Positions 1 to 6,995 of a stretch of DNA of 64,000 nt are shown in pieces. This DNA comes from Shewanella eurypsychrophilus (lineage in GTDB: Bacteria > Pseudomonadota > Gammaproteobacteria > Enterobacterales > Shewanellaceae). The stretch covers positions 4,682,102 to 4,746,101 of the forward strand of contig NZ_CP045503.2 in the NCBI RefSeq assembly GCF_007004545.3, written 5' to 3'. Below the pieces are notes generated by a model. The model had not been told where the DNA came from. It made no database searches and saw nothing but the letters and a program-made list of their open reading frames with translations. Positions within the stretch are counted from its first letter, which is position 1. Every line of letters starts with the position of its first letter. A program made the position numbers and the translations under genes.

Positions 1-383
1 TAATCGGCATCAGAGCAAGGCAACCCCGCCACCACTTCGGCCACGGCTTCGGCTGCTGGTTTGTCGGTTTCATAATCGTCAATATCCAGCATGAACCAAC
101 GGCGCGGCACTTCCCGGAGCGTGGGCGCTTCTCCATCCCATTGAGTGTTTGTCGTTCTGCGTTTCGGCTGGTGGTCTTCATCTACTTGAGCCGCACGAAT
201 CACGGCGCTGTGTGGATCGTCTGCCAACTGCTTAAGTAACTCATAAAGCTGCTCGATATTCTCGACGGCTTCGGTCTTCATCGTGAAGGTTTTTTGCTTG
301 CTGTAACCAGTTTTGACGCCGCCTGAAAACGTCTTCGTAAGCGGTCGATTCTTATCAACTGCGGTAATTATTGTTATTTCCAT
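1..383 (-). CDS. Partial mobile-element protein, possible primase-like N-terminal part (C-terminus off left edge)
   Basis: An open frame starts at an ATG at 383 and runs leftward through the window edge with no stop, giving about 127 visible codons. The product is hydrophilic. Around residues 94-104 it reads RRWFMLDIDDYE; such a hydrophobic-D-x-D strand is typical of the metal-binding motif of primase-polymerase (AEP) and RepB-like primase domains, but with only the N-terminal third visible this is a weak hint. It lies downstream of the primase-helicase-like gene on the same strand, separated by iteron-like repeats. A replication role is inferred from that context. Reading off the left edge is needed to settle it. 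Confidence 0.6.
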   Translation of the reverse strand, partial: MEITIITAVDKNRPLTKTFSGGVKTGYSKQKTFTMKTEAVENIEQLYELLKQLADDPHSAVIRAAQVDEDHQPKRRTTNTQWDGEAPTLREVPRRWFMLDIDDYETDKPAAEAVAEVVAGLPCSDAD

Positions 384-398
384 ATTGGTTTCTCCTAA

Positions 399-517
399 AA
401 AGGACAGGGTGAAGGACAGGGTAAAGGACAGGGTTAAGGACAGGGTGGACAATAAACGCACAGTAAAAATCCTAAGCCCTTGCTAGCCGTTTTTACTAGG
501 ACAGGGTAGGACAGGGT
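399..517. repeat. Iteron-like direct repeats (AGGACAGGGT)
   Basis: Four head-to-tail 12-bp units (consensus naAGGACAGGGT) fill 399-446 without gaps, and two further copies of AGGACAGGGT follow at about 498-507 and 508-517. They sit in the only gap between the primase-helicase-like gene and the partial gene at the left edge. Regularly spaced repeats next to a replication gene are typical of plasmid and phage origins bound by an initiator, so this is a candidate origin or regulatory site of the mobile element. No AT-rich DnaA-type box was recognised next to it. Confidence 0.6.
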
Positions 518-559
518 TAAAGTCCACCCTTTTATATAAATGTTAGTCCTTATGTTTTT

Positions 560-2068
560 TTAGCATCTAGAGTAGCCTGCTTCGACCCTTCCGCTTCCAC
601 ATTTAGCTAAGACGAACTCGACGACTTGCGACCCATTCAGGCCACCCCGGCTACGTGCCATAGCTTTCTTACCCGATGTATTACACGAGTGCCTTTTGTT
701 CTTTCCCCAGCCTTGAGCCTGTAGTTTGCTCTCAAAGTGACTATCACGATTCTTAAGCAACTCCTGATAGGTAAACCCATCGGTATAGCCTAGATGTTCA
801 GCGTGGTCATCCCATAAGTTCTGGTTCATCACATCGAACTCATAGGTCTCAATTAAGTGATCAGCCCCCGTATCACACAGCCCCAAGTATTCCCGTTTAG
901 CTTCGGTTTCAATGGCATCATGAGGCGACCAATCACCTAAATCTATTCCTGCAAGATAGTCCCGAATGTCACTAATGACCCCCGACTCAAGCCAACTAGA
1001 ATACGCAGAACCAAACGCTTTGCTATCTGCCTTACTCACCTTATGTTCGGCATACTGGCAGATATAAAAGCGACGATCGTCTTGCTCAATAGGTATGTTT
1101 GCGCCTTTATCATTGGACGCAAAGAAGAGGCGACTAAACACCCGCTGGCTGTGGGCGTTCTCGAACTTCTTCTCAATCATGTTGGTATCGTCGGCCATCT
1201 TTCCCTTAAGCGCTCGATAAGCACCACCACCTATGGACTTACTCTCATCTACCATCGTAAAAAGATTACCATCGTCACCGACCCCGAACCTCGTAAGGTA
1301 CTGTTCAAGGCTATCCAGTCTCACTGCCTGTTTGTGAAGCACGAGATCCATAGTCCGAAACAATAGCCCTTTACCCGTACCATGCGCAGATCTCACGCTC
1401 ATGTGAACGCTTGGCCGCTCCTCAGGTTTCTGTACCATATGAGCAAGCCACTTCACCCCCTGATCTCTATCGCACTCCAACGGCCACACACGGCCACACA
1501 ATTCGATAAACATGCCGACATCACTCGAACCGAAGGCCGTGCCTTCAAGTTCATCAACGGCACCCCCGCTCACATCTAGGTAACTATTAATAGCCCATGT
1601 ACCGCCGCCCAGATCAATGTACTCGCCGCAATCAGGTCTAAACTCAACATGCTTGATAACCTTGCTATACTTCGCCAGACAACTAGCCTCAAGCGCCCCG
1701 AGTCGTATCTGTGCCGCCTGATAATCCATCCCGGCACCACTGTGTCGATTCTTAAAGATAAGCGCACCATTAGGTGTATTTGTCTGATACCACCCACACG
1801 CCACAAGACCAGCTGCAACCTCTCTGGCATCACCATAGGCAACCTGTGCCCCTGCTTCTCTATCGACCTCAGCAACTCGCTTAACTTCACTCCTAAGCCG
1901 TTCAACTTCATTCTTAGCAGCGACACCCAACTCACGACATTGAGCAACCTCAAGCTTAGCCGCCGCTTTATCACTAGCAGACTCAAGCGCCGTCTTGGCC
2001 TCGGCAAGCATCTCCTTTGCAGCACGTTCATCATTAACGGCTGCTGCTAACCTCATTTCTACGTCCAT
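560..2068 (-). CDS. Primase-helicase-like protein of a mobile element (SF3/DUF5906-type ATPase)
   Basis: The start at 2068 is chosen because AAAGGGG precedes that ATG at good spacing, giving 502 residues; an upstream in-frame ATG at 2095 has no comparable ribosome site. An alanine- and charge-rich, probably coiled N-terminus (about residues 10-75) is followed by an ATPase core: Walker A-like HGTGKG at about 229-234, Walker B-like TMVDE at 271-275, and a sensor FFASND at 315-320 followed by DDRRFY. This order matches the helicase domain of phage and plasmid primase-helicases (DUF5906, NrS-1-like). It is the largest gene of the leftward cassette and probably drives replication of the element. 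Its 5' end overlaps the preceding small gene. Confidence 0.75.
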   Translation of the reverse strand: MDVEMRLAAAVNDERAAKEMLAEAKTALESASDKAAAKLEVAQCRELGVAAKNEVERLRSEVKRVAEVDREAGAQVAYGDAREVAAGLVACGWYQTNTPNGALIFKNRHSGAGMDYQAAQIRLGALEASCLAKYSKVIKHVEFRPDCGEYIDLGGGTWAINSYLDVSGGAVDELEGTAFGSSDVGMFIELCGRVWPLECDRDQGVKWLAHMVQKPEERPSVHMSVRSAHGTGKGLLFRTMDLVLHKQAVRLDSLEQYLTRFGVGDDGNLFTMVDESKSIGGGAYRALKGKMADDTNMIEKKFENAHSQRVFSRLFFASNDKGANIPIEQDDRRFYICQYAEHKVSKADSKAFGSAYSSWLESGVISDIRDYLAGIDLGDWSPHDAIETEAKREYLGLCDTGADHLIETYEFDVMNQNLWDDHAEHLGYTDGFTYQELLKNRDSHFESKLQAQGWGKNKRHSCNTSGKKAMARSRGGLNGSQVVEFVLAKCGSGRVEAGYSRC

Positions 2069-2210
2069 GTTTCGCCCCTTTATCGCCCGGCACATCCTGT
2101 GCTAAATACTGTCTGACTATCATCTTGACCAGCTTCTTTGCTGGCATATCGGCATGATTAGCCGCTGCGACTATTCCTTGATAATCATCCCGCCCGAACT
2201 CAATCACCAT
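2034..2210 (-). CDS. Small mobile-element protein, 58 aa
   Basis: ATG at 2210, stop at 2034, 58 codons. The sequence begins MVIEFGRDDYQG and contains a predicted helix with AAANHADMPAKKLVKMIV, so it could be a small helical, possibly DNA-binding protein; I do not recognise the family. Its start overlaps the end of the tiny membrane-protein gene and its end overlaps the start of the primase-helicase gene by about 35 bp. This tight overlap in a run of co-directional genes is the main support that it is translated. Short length keeps confidence moderate. Confidence 0.5.
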   Translation of the reverse strand: MVIEFGRDDYQGIVAAANHADMPAKKLVKMIVRQYLAQDVPGDKGAKHGRRNEVSSSR

Positions 2211-2284
2211 GCGATCACCATAAGGACACTAAGCCCTATCATGAGGCCGAAGTAAGTCCCGAACCCTGCCGCCTGTCTGCTCAT
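2204..2284 (-). CDS. Tiny predicted single-pass membrane protein, 26 aa
   Basis: An ATG at 2284 overlaps the stop of the upstream HTH gene as ATGA, and the frame ends with a TGA at 2204-2206, inside the start region of the next gene. The 26-residue product is a short polar head followed by one hydrophobic stretch (YFGLMIGLSVLMVIAW), consistent with one membrane helix. Overlap at both ends with neighbouring frames suggests translational coupling. Function unknown. It may instead be a non-coding overlap. Confidence 0.4.
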   Translation of the reverse strand: MSRQAAGFGTYFGLMIGLSVLMVIAW

Positions 2285-2427
2285 GCCTTCACCACTCGAT
2301 AAATGGTGCTAACGTGAACGCCGAACTTATTAGCGATACTCTGGCGTGTGTACCCATCGGCAACCATTGCCCGGATCTTCTCTTTCTGCGTAGTCGTAAA
2401 ACAACCTCTTACTTTTAGTTCGCTCAT
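2281..2427 (-). CDS. Small helix-turn-helix protein, 48 aa
   Basis: ATG at 2427, stop at 2281, 48 codons. The product, MSELKVRGCFTTTQKEKIRA followed by MVADGYTRQSIANKFGVHVSTIYRVVK, is an almost complete helix-turn-helix of the resolvase/Hin or transposase N-terminal type: a first helix, then SIANKFGVHVSTIYR as the turn and recognition helix. Its start overlaps the stop of the 70-residue gene (AATGA) and its stop overlaps the next start (ATGA). It is probably a regulator or replication or excision accessory protein of the element; its target cannot be read from sequence. Confidence 0.65.
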   Translation of the reverse strand: MSELKVRGCFTTTQKEKIRAMVADGYTRQSIANKFGVHVSTIYRVVKA

Positions 2428-2636
2428 TGGACTATCTCCTTGTAAATACGGTCTCTTTTCTCATGTAGGCGCTGTGCGTCCTGCATCATTTCGCGTCTAA
2501 TATTCGGTTCCACGAACCACTTATAGCGGTCAACCACCTCATAGTAATCCCACGCTAATTCATTGAGCCTATCGACTCCACACAATAGGTCTCTTGCCCG
2601 ATCGCTCAAGCGGTCATACGCCTTCTGTTGTTCCAT
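2424..2636 (-). CDS. Hypothetical mobile-element protein, 70 aa
   Basis: First gene of the leftward cassette, 70 residues, very rich in charged and aromatic residues (RLSDRARDLL, WDYYEVVDRYKWF), predicted to be wholly helical and soluble. No family recognised. An AGGGAGATAA ribosome site lies just upstream of the ATG. Its stop is coupled by overlap to the HTH gene. The promoter of the cassette should lie in 2640-2900. Confidence 0.6.
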   Translation of the reverse strand: MEQQKAYDRLSDRARDLLCGVDRLNELAWDYYEVVDRYKWFVEPNIRREMMQDAQRLHEKRDRIYKEIVQ

Positions 2637-2831
2637 CTGTTTATCTCCCTGTGGTCTCTATACTTATTTTAAGGTGTACTAGATAACAGCAAGGTAAATA
2701 GAAGATATCTGCTAGGCATTCCATATAGTTATCAATCACTTACTACTGATAAATACTTGAAAACTAACTACTTCGGCTTAATCATGTGACCTGACTCTCT
2801 GAAAAGTCAACTTGCCCCCGGAATCCCGACC

Positions 2832-2846
2832 CTGTATCATATACAG
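2832..2846. promoter_or_regulatory. Perfect inverted repeat, candidate operator or recombination site
   Basis: CTGTAT-CAT-ATACAG is a perfect inverted repeat with 6-bp arms and a 3-bp centre, upstream of the leftward cassette. A related half, GATACAGAA, follows at about 2851. This may be the operator of the small HTH protein or an integrase arm or excision-protein site. Nothing in the sequence decides between these. Confidence 0.35.
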
Positions 2847-2916
2847 AAAGCGATACAGAACGCGAAAAGGCAAACTGCTAAGCCACTGATAAATAAGACA
2901 CCAATAAGGCCACCAA

Positions 2917-2963
2917 TGAACCTACGGTTCAAGGGCTACGCCGGCAACGGTAGTTTGGAGAGC
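2917..2963 (+). ncRNA. ssrS: 3' end of 6S RNA gene (ssrS), truncated; candidate attachment site copy 1
   Basis: The stretch TGAACCTACGGTTCAAGGG followed by CTACGCCGGCAACGG and TAGTTTGGAGAGC matches from memory the closing part of gammaproteobacterial 6S RNA (E. coli: a GAACC/GGTTC hairpin, then GGGTTACAGCC, then the strand that pairs with the 5' end). The gene ygfA downstream is the standard ssrS neighbour. The matching 5' half, expected to contain roughly CTCTCCAAACTACCG, is not present anywhere upstream in the window, so only the 3' end is here. I infer that a mobile element integrated into ssrS and left this end beside ygfA. Confidence 0.55.
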
Positions 2964-3009
2964 AATTTAAATAAAGAAGGTTCTAGTCGCGAGACCTGAG
3001 CAACGGATT

Positions 3010-3038
3010 AGCCACTGCATTTATGTAGTGGCTTTTTT
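3010..3038 (+). terminator. Rho-independent terminator downstream of the ssrS remnant
   Basis: AGCCACTGC-ATTTAT-GTAGTGGCT followed by six T is a strong intrinsic terminator reading rightward. It follows the first ssrS-like 3' end by about 45 bp, where a 6S RNA terminator or processing site would be expected. Confidence 0.75.
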
Positions 3039-3083
3039 GTGCTTGAATAAAAGTACGAGGTTCGAGTTCCTAGGAAAAGAGAA

Positions 3084-3112
3084 ACCGTCGTTTACCATGA
3101 CGGTCTTTTTTT
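3084..3112 (+). terminator. Rho-independent terminator
   Basis: ACCGTC-GTTTACCAT-GACGGT followed by C and seven T. This second rightward terminator, within 80 bp of the first, lies in the small segment between the two ssrS-like ends. Confidence 0.7.
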
Positions 3113-3123
3113 ATGGCTAAAAA

Positions 3124-3205
3124 AACACGGTTCAAAGGGCTCTTTGTTAGGAATAGCGTAAATATTGTGATAACGGTAGTTTGGAGAGAGATTTAAATTA
3201 GGAAG
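3124..3205 (+). pseudogene. Second degenerate ssrS 3' end; candidate attachment site copy 2
   Basis: A second copy of the ssrS-like end: CACGGTTCAAAGGGCT, a diverged stretch, then AACGGTAGTTTGGAGAG at 3172-3188, which is identical over 17 bp to 2946-2962, followed in both by ATTTAAAT and a GAAG. The spacing between the copies is 226 bp. Two copies suggest either an attR left by an earlier integration or the original chromosomal end next to a second small insertion. Confidence 0.5.
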
Positions 3206-3331
3206 AGTATCGAGGTTGGATCCGCGAGTCGTAGGACCGGCTTTAGCCGGGAGCGATGGAGCAAACAAGACACCAAAGATAAATCAGCGTCGACATAAAG
3301 CAAATAAATTGATCGGTGTGACTATATTGCC

Positions 3332-3499
3332 CTATTTATTTAACCAAGTTTTAAGAAAATAGCCGCCATACCCAAGCGTTGTGACAAGGGCAATAATCCA
3401 CTCATACCAATCTATTATGTCACCGGTTATCAATGAGTGAGCCAGATGGCTCCAAAATACAATAAGTAGAATGATTGGCGAAAGTACTGCTGAAATCAT
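3332..3499 (-). CDS. Small two-helix membrane protein, 55 aa
   Basis: ATG at 3499 preceded by GAGGAAATAAT, a good ribosome site; stop TAG at 3332. The 55-residue product has two hydrophobic stretches, about residues 3-20 (AVLSPIILLIVFWSHLAH) and 33-47 (WIIALVTTLGYGGYF), joined by a short loop TGDIIDWYE and ending in a lysine-containing tail. It is a predicted two-pass inner-membrane microprotein without recognised family. It lies between the second ssrS-like end and ygfA, so it may be cargo of a small insertion or a normal neighbour of ygfA. Confidence 0.6.
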   Translation of the reverse strand: MISAVLSPIILLIVFWSHLAHSLITGDIIDWYEWIIALVTTLGYGGYFLKTWLNK

Positions 3500-3602
3500 A
3501 TTATTTCCTCTTACCTTGAGATAGAGTTATTTCACTTCATTAGTCATAGAAAATAGGAAAAAGTTTCAAGCGTTTAATCCGAACTCTTAAATAAATACAA
3601 AA

Positions 3603-3628
3603 CTGGATCCTGAGATAAACTCAGGAAG
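3603..3628. repeat. Dispersed palindrome (TCCTGAGATAAACTCAGGA)
   Basis: GGATCCTGAGATAAACTCAGG, a hairpin with CCTGAG/CTCAGG arms, occurs upstream of ygfA and again inverted at 60511-60536 (ATCCTGAGTTTATCTCAGGAT) between an aldehyde dehydrogenase and a TetR gene. A dispersed repeat; no T-run follows, so it is not an obvious terminator. Confidence 0.5.
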
Positions 3629-3700
3629 AAAGCCTCCTGAAACTAAGGTTTTGTACTTGAATCGATATCAAACACAAGCGTACACTGAGCCCTCCTATGT

Positions 3701-4348
3701 ATGAATAAGCCGTTGGAACTTATCTTGAAGCAAGTATTTTCATCAAGTTTAGATGCTACAGAGAGCCGTAAGGCTATCCGCACTCAGATCCGCTCAGCAC
3801 GTCGCAATATCAGCGCAAGTGAGCAGAGTCGCTTTGCAGAGCAAGCTTCGCATTCCATGCTTGCAGAGCTTATTCAACTCAAGGCTAAACATGTCGCCCT
3901 GTATCTGACCAATGATGGTGAGCTTGGTACTCAGCGGCTCATTGAGATGCTCTGGCAACGAGGAGTCAAGGTATACCTGCCACGCCTACACCCATTTAGT
4001 AAAGGCAATCTGCTGTTTCTGGCATACACCTCATCGACACCTTTAGTACAGAACGCCCTGAAAATTTGGGAGCCAAAGCTAGATATCACTCAGCTGATAT
4101 TGCTGCATCAATTAGATGTGGTGGTGACGCCTCTGGTCGCTTTTGATTTGGCGGGTAACCGTATGGGGATGGGCGGTGGATTTTATGATAGAAGTTTAGC
4201 AAATTGGTCATTAATCGGTAAACCTTATCCAATCGGCTTCGCGCATGATTGTCAGCAAGTCGCTACATTACCCTGTGAGCATTGGGATGTGCCCTTACCT
4301 ATGCTGGTTACCCCCACTCGGGTGCTGAAGTTTGATCCAAAACTCTAG
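3701..4348 (+). CDS. ygfA: 5-formyltetrahydrofolate cyclo-ligase
   Basis: Cytosolic ATP-dependent enzyme converting 5-formyl-THF to 5,10-methenyl-THF, so it returns an inhibitory folate storage form to one-carbon metabolism. The family signature is clear: VYLPRLHPFSKGNLLF, then DVVVTPLVAFDLAGNRMGMG followed by GGFYDRSL, which is the ATP/folate-binding region, and HDCQQV and WDVPLPMLVTP near the end. At 215 residues it is slightly longer than the E. coli protein because of an N-terminal extension; starts at internal positions are possible, as no strong ribosome site precedes 3701. Position beside an ssrS remnant matches the conserved zapA-ssrS-ygfA order. Confidence 0.93.
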   Translation: MNKPLELILKQVFSSSLDATESRKAIRTQIRSARRNISASEQSRFAEQASHSMLAELIQLKAKHVALYLTNDGELGTQRLIEMLWQRGVKVYLPRLHPFSKGNLLFLAYTSSTPLVQNALKIWEPKLDITQLILLHQLDVVVTPLVAFDLAGNRMGMGGGFYDRSLANWSLIGKPYPIGFAHDCQQVATLPCEHWDVPLPMLVTPTRVLKFDPKL

Positions 4349-4392
4349 ACACCTAGGTTCTGGTTCTAGGCTCTAGTTCTAATTCCTAGGAC
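4346..4392. repeat. CTAG-rich intergenic repeat between convergent genes
   Basis: CACCTAGGTTCTGG, TTCTAGGCTCTAG and TTCCTAGGA are spaced close to 7-bp steps between the convergent ygfA and binding-protein genes. It is a member of the window-wide CTAG family and partly overlaps the binding-protein stop. A terminator role is likely. Confidence 0.55.
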
Positions 4393-5188
4393 CCTGTTTT
4401 AACTCTTGCTGCCAATAGGCGTTTGTCTCGAAACCGTGCAGTTTGAGAATACGCTCGACGCTACCATCTTGCTTCATCTCATTGAGGCCGTTATTAAACT
4501 GCTTGATAATCTCTTTATGATCCCGCCTATTTCTAGATACCCCAAAGTGAAACAACTCTACACTGAAGGGGGCACCAATCACCTCAAATTCGTCACGATA
4601 GTCGATGGCGTTTTGACTGATTAGAAACTCTGCAACACCTTGGCTAATCAATATCAGATCTGTGCGACCAAGATGGAGCTTTTTAAGATTTTCACTATCA
4701 GAGCTACCCTCCTCAGTGGTTAATCCAGCTTCATCAAATGCTGCTGGGTTAGCATAGCCTCGTCCGACACCGATTATGTACTGCTTTAAATCACTCAGCT
4801 GATCGAAGCTAATGTCTCTATCTATGCGTTTATATAGCACAACTTGCACCGATAGTAAGGGCTGAGAGTATTCCACCCACTCCTCTCTAGATTGTCTAAA
4901 CCAGATCCCTACAATCCCATCTGCATAGCCCGCCTTAGTGAGTAGTACGGCGCGTGAAAAAGGGAAGAAACGATGGGTAACACTCAGGTTTGCGCGTAAC
5001 AGGGACTCATGGATCAGATGTGAAACCACGCCATAGTTTGGTAATTGGTTGGAGTAAAATGGTGGATACTCATTAGAGACAAGCTTAAGGGGATCCTCTT
5101 TTGCATAAACGGCTGTAGAGATGATGCAACTAACCAGAAGTGCAATAAAAGGTAAAGTTCGCCTTAAAACACAAATTGGCTTTACCAT
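4379..5188 (-). CDS. Periplasmic solute-binding protein, SBP_bac_3-like, orphan
   Basis: The start at 5188 (MVKPICVLRR) follows GGGAGTGGGG; an upstream in-frame ATG at 5221 is less likely. A signal peptide with hydrophobic core LPFIALLVSCIISTAVYA and cleavage before KEDP sends it to the periplasm. The mature part has the type 3 solute-binding fold pattern: LVSNEYPPFY near the start, GIVGIWFRQSREEWVEYSQP, and IGVGRGYANPA. About 269 residues, typical of the amino-acid-binding family. No permease or ATPase gene is adjacent, so it may serve sensing or act with a distant transporter. Shewanella carries many such orphan binding proteins. Ligand unknown. Confidence 0.8.
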   Translation of the reverse strand: MVKPICVLRRTLPFIALLVSCIISTAVYAKEDPLKLVSNEYPPFYSNQLPNYGVVSHLIHESLLRANLSVTHRFFPFSRAVLLTKAGYADGIVGIWFRQSREEWVEYSQPLLSVQVVLYKRIDRDISFDQLSDLKQYIIGVGRGYANPAAFDEAGLTTEEGSSDSENLKKLHLGRTDLILISQGVAEFLISQNAIDYRDEFEVIGAPFSVELFHFGVSRNRRDHKEIIKQFNNGLNEMKQDGSVERILKLHGFETNAYWQQELKQGPRN

Positions 5189-5471
5189 ATCCCCACTCCC
5201 TGCCTGAGCCATTAATCCCATGAACTATGTCATTATCCATCTCTAGTCATAGTCACTCTCTATTCATAGAAAAGTATAGCTAATAAAATGACAACAATAG
5301 CTGGAACAAACTTGCAATGAAACGATTGGGCATCAGTTAAAATATGACACAAAGATAGAAAGAGAGAGGTGACTTTCATAAACAATGATTAAGCTTTGAC
5401 TCAGATAAACACCACCTTTTCTATGTTAACCTCAATCTATTGACACCTATGGTCAATTCTTAAGGAATAGA

Positions 5472-5966
5472 ATGAAATTTCAACTCATAGCCATCTCGCT
5501 GATTGCGTTCAGCATCAGTGCTTGCTCAAAGCAAGACACAACAGCCGAACAAACACCCGCTGCAAAAGCTGAAGTAGCAAGAACACTGGCTCAAGTTGAG
5601 CAACTCCCAGTTGGAGATACTAGCCGTACCTCACTGGATTGGAACGGTACCTATTCAGGCGTCATTCCTTGTGCCAGCTGTGAAGGTATTAGTACCGTGC
5701 TGACGTTAGAACTTGATAACAGCTATGTTTTAGAAACATCCTATTTAGGTGAAGCGGAGCCAGGACAAAAAACTAAAGTGTTTGCTGAATCTGGCTCCTT
5801 CGAATGGAATAAGACAGGCAATACGATCAGCCTGATGGGCGATGCGAGTCGTCAATCACCGCAACAGTTTCAAGTGGGTGAAAACCAGTTGTTCATGCTA
5901 GACAACGAAGGCAAACGCATCACAGGCTCTCTGGCCAATAACTATCGATTAGCTAAACAAGATTAA
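5472..5966 (+). CDS. NlpE N-terminal-domain outer-membrane lipoprotein
   Basis: A lipoprotein signal peptide with lipobox ISAC (Cys18) predicts lipid anchoring in the envelope. The mature domain has DWNGTYSGVIPCASCEG at about residues 56-72, containing the CxxC of the NlpE/CutF N-terminal domain, followed by a beta-rich region with FEWNKTGNTISL. In E. coli NlpE senses copper, lipoprotein or surface-contact stress through Cpx. At 164 residues this lacks the C-terminal OB-like domain of E. coli NlpE, which is common in marine relatives. TTAAGGAA precedes the ATG. A short CCGGCTTTAGCCGG palindrome follows the stop. Confidence 0.85.
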   Translation: MKFQLIAISLIAFSISACSKQDTTAEQTPAAKAEVARTLAQVEQLPVGDTSRTSLDWNGTYSGVIPCASCEGISTVLTLELDNSYVLETSYLGEAEPGQKTKVFAESGSFEWNKTGNTISLMGDASRQSPQQFQVGENQLFMLDNEGKRITGSLANNYRLAKQD

Positions 5967-6015
5967 GCATTTCCGGCTTTAGCCGGAATACGACATCATC
6001 AATTTAACTCTTCAC

Positions 6016-6037
6016 TCCTAGGCACTAGATCCTAGGA
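6016..6037. repeat. CTAG-rich palindrome between nlpE-like and ung
   Basis: TCCTAGGCACTAGATCCTAGGA forms an inverted repeat between convergent genes, another member of the CTAG intergenic family, probably acting as a transcription end for both sides. Confidence 0.55.
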
Positions 6038-6043
6038 ACAAGT

Positions 6044-6712
6044 TTAAACCTGCCAATCAATCGGCTTAGTGCCTAGCGAAGTTAAAATCTCATTGGTTTT
6101 TGAGAAATGCTGGCAACCGAAGAAGCCTCGGTAAGCCGATAATGGCGAGGGATGAGGACCCGACAAAATATGATGCTGTTTGGCGGTGATCACCTTGCCT
6201 TTTTTCATCGCATGAGCGCCCCACAAGATAAAGATAATCGGTTTTTTTTGCTCATTAAGCAGTTTAAGCGCATTAGAGGTAAAGGTTTCCCAGCCCGATT
6301 TAGCATGGGAATGCGCCTTAGCTTGTTCAACGGTAAGCACTGTATTTAACATCAAGATCCCTTGCTCAGCCCAGCTTGAAAGGTGGCCGTGTTCAGGGGT
6401 TTTAAATCCAGGTATATCCGTCACTAGCTCTTTATACATATTGACCAAAGAAGGTGGCGTTTTCACCCCGTGCTTCACCGAAAAGCAGAGGCCATGAGCT
6501 TGATTCGGTCCATGGTACGGATCTTGGCCTATGATCACCACGCGTACCTTATCTAGCGGGGTTTTATCGAATGCGGTAAACACTTCCTCTTGTGGCGGGA
6601 ATATCGCCTTGCCACTGTCGCATTCAGCTTGAACAAATGACGCTAATTTTTGGTAATAGGCTAACCTTTTCTCTGCGTCTATAAAGGTGTTCCAATCTGT
6701 GTGTAAAGCCAT
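6044..6712 (-). CDS. ung: Uracil-DNA glycosylase, family 1
   Basis: Removes uracil from DNA at the start of base-excision repair. The active-site motif GQDPYHGPNQAHG contains the catalytic Asp and the water-activating loop; LMLNTVLTV, FILWGAHAMKKG and SGPHPSPLSAYRGFFG complete the uracil-binding and minor-groove loops. The start at 6712 (MALHTDW) is chosen because AAGGAC precedes it and because family members start there; an upstream in-frame ATG at 6739 would overlap another frame. About 222 residues, normal for the family. Confidence 0.96.
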   Translation of the reverse strand: MALHTDWNTFIDAEKRLAYYQKLASFVQAECDSGKAIFPPQEEVFTAFDKTPLDKVRVVIIGQDPYHGPNQAHGLCFSVKHGVKTPPSLVNMYKELVTDIPGFKTPEHGHLSSWAEQGILMLNTVLTVEQAKAHSHAKSGWETFTSNALKLLNEQKKPIIFILWGAHAMKKGKVITAKQHHILSGPHPSPLSAYRGFFGCQHFSKTNEILTSLGTKPIDWQV

Positions 6713-6725
6713 GTTGTCCTTATTA

Positions 6726-6995
6726 CTAGTTAGATACACCCATTAGGAATATCGCCAACATCAGCAACACACCGTAAAAAGGCACCGCACATAGTTTTAA
6801 AATAGATAAAAGTGTTACAATCGTCCTATCAAAATTGATACGGTTATTATGATAGATGTTCTGCCTCACCAACAAAACTTGTGTTAATACTCCCAGCCCT
6901 AATAGGGTACAGACTAGTGCTGTGATGAATAGCCACAGAAGTAGAAATAGCAAAGCAGCAGGCTTTACCTTAATCGAACTTGTTGTGGTGATCAT
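6726..6995 (-). CDS. Possible small membrane protein upstream of ung (start uncertain)
   Basis: A leftward frame ends 13 bp before ung and encodes two convincing membrane segments: ALLFLLLWLFITALVCTLLG and LCAVPFYGVLLMLAIFLMG, separated by a basic loop RQNIYHNNRINFDR. The 3' part (6726-6920) is not covered by any other likely gene and has ordinary codon use, which supports it. The 5' part overlaps the first pilin on the other strand, so the start may be a TTG near 6953 or the ATG at 6995. It may be co-transcribed with ung. Function unknown. Confidence 0.4.
   Translation of the reverse strand: MITTTSSIKVKPAALLFLLLWLFITALVCTLLGLGVLTQVLLVRQNIYHNNRINFDRTIVTLLSILKLCAVPFYGVLLMLAIFLMGVSN

Noticed and set aside
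1043..2050. Rightward frames inside the primase-helicase region (1043-1366, 1382-1579, 1649-2050)
   Set aside because: They are antisense to a gene with clear ATPase motifs, lack ribosome sites and show no domain.
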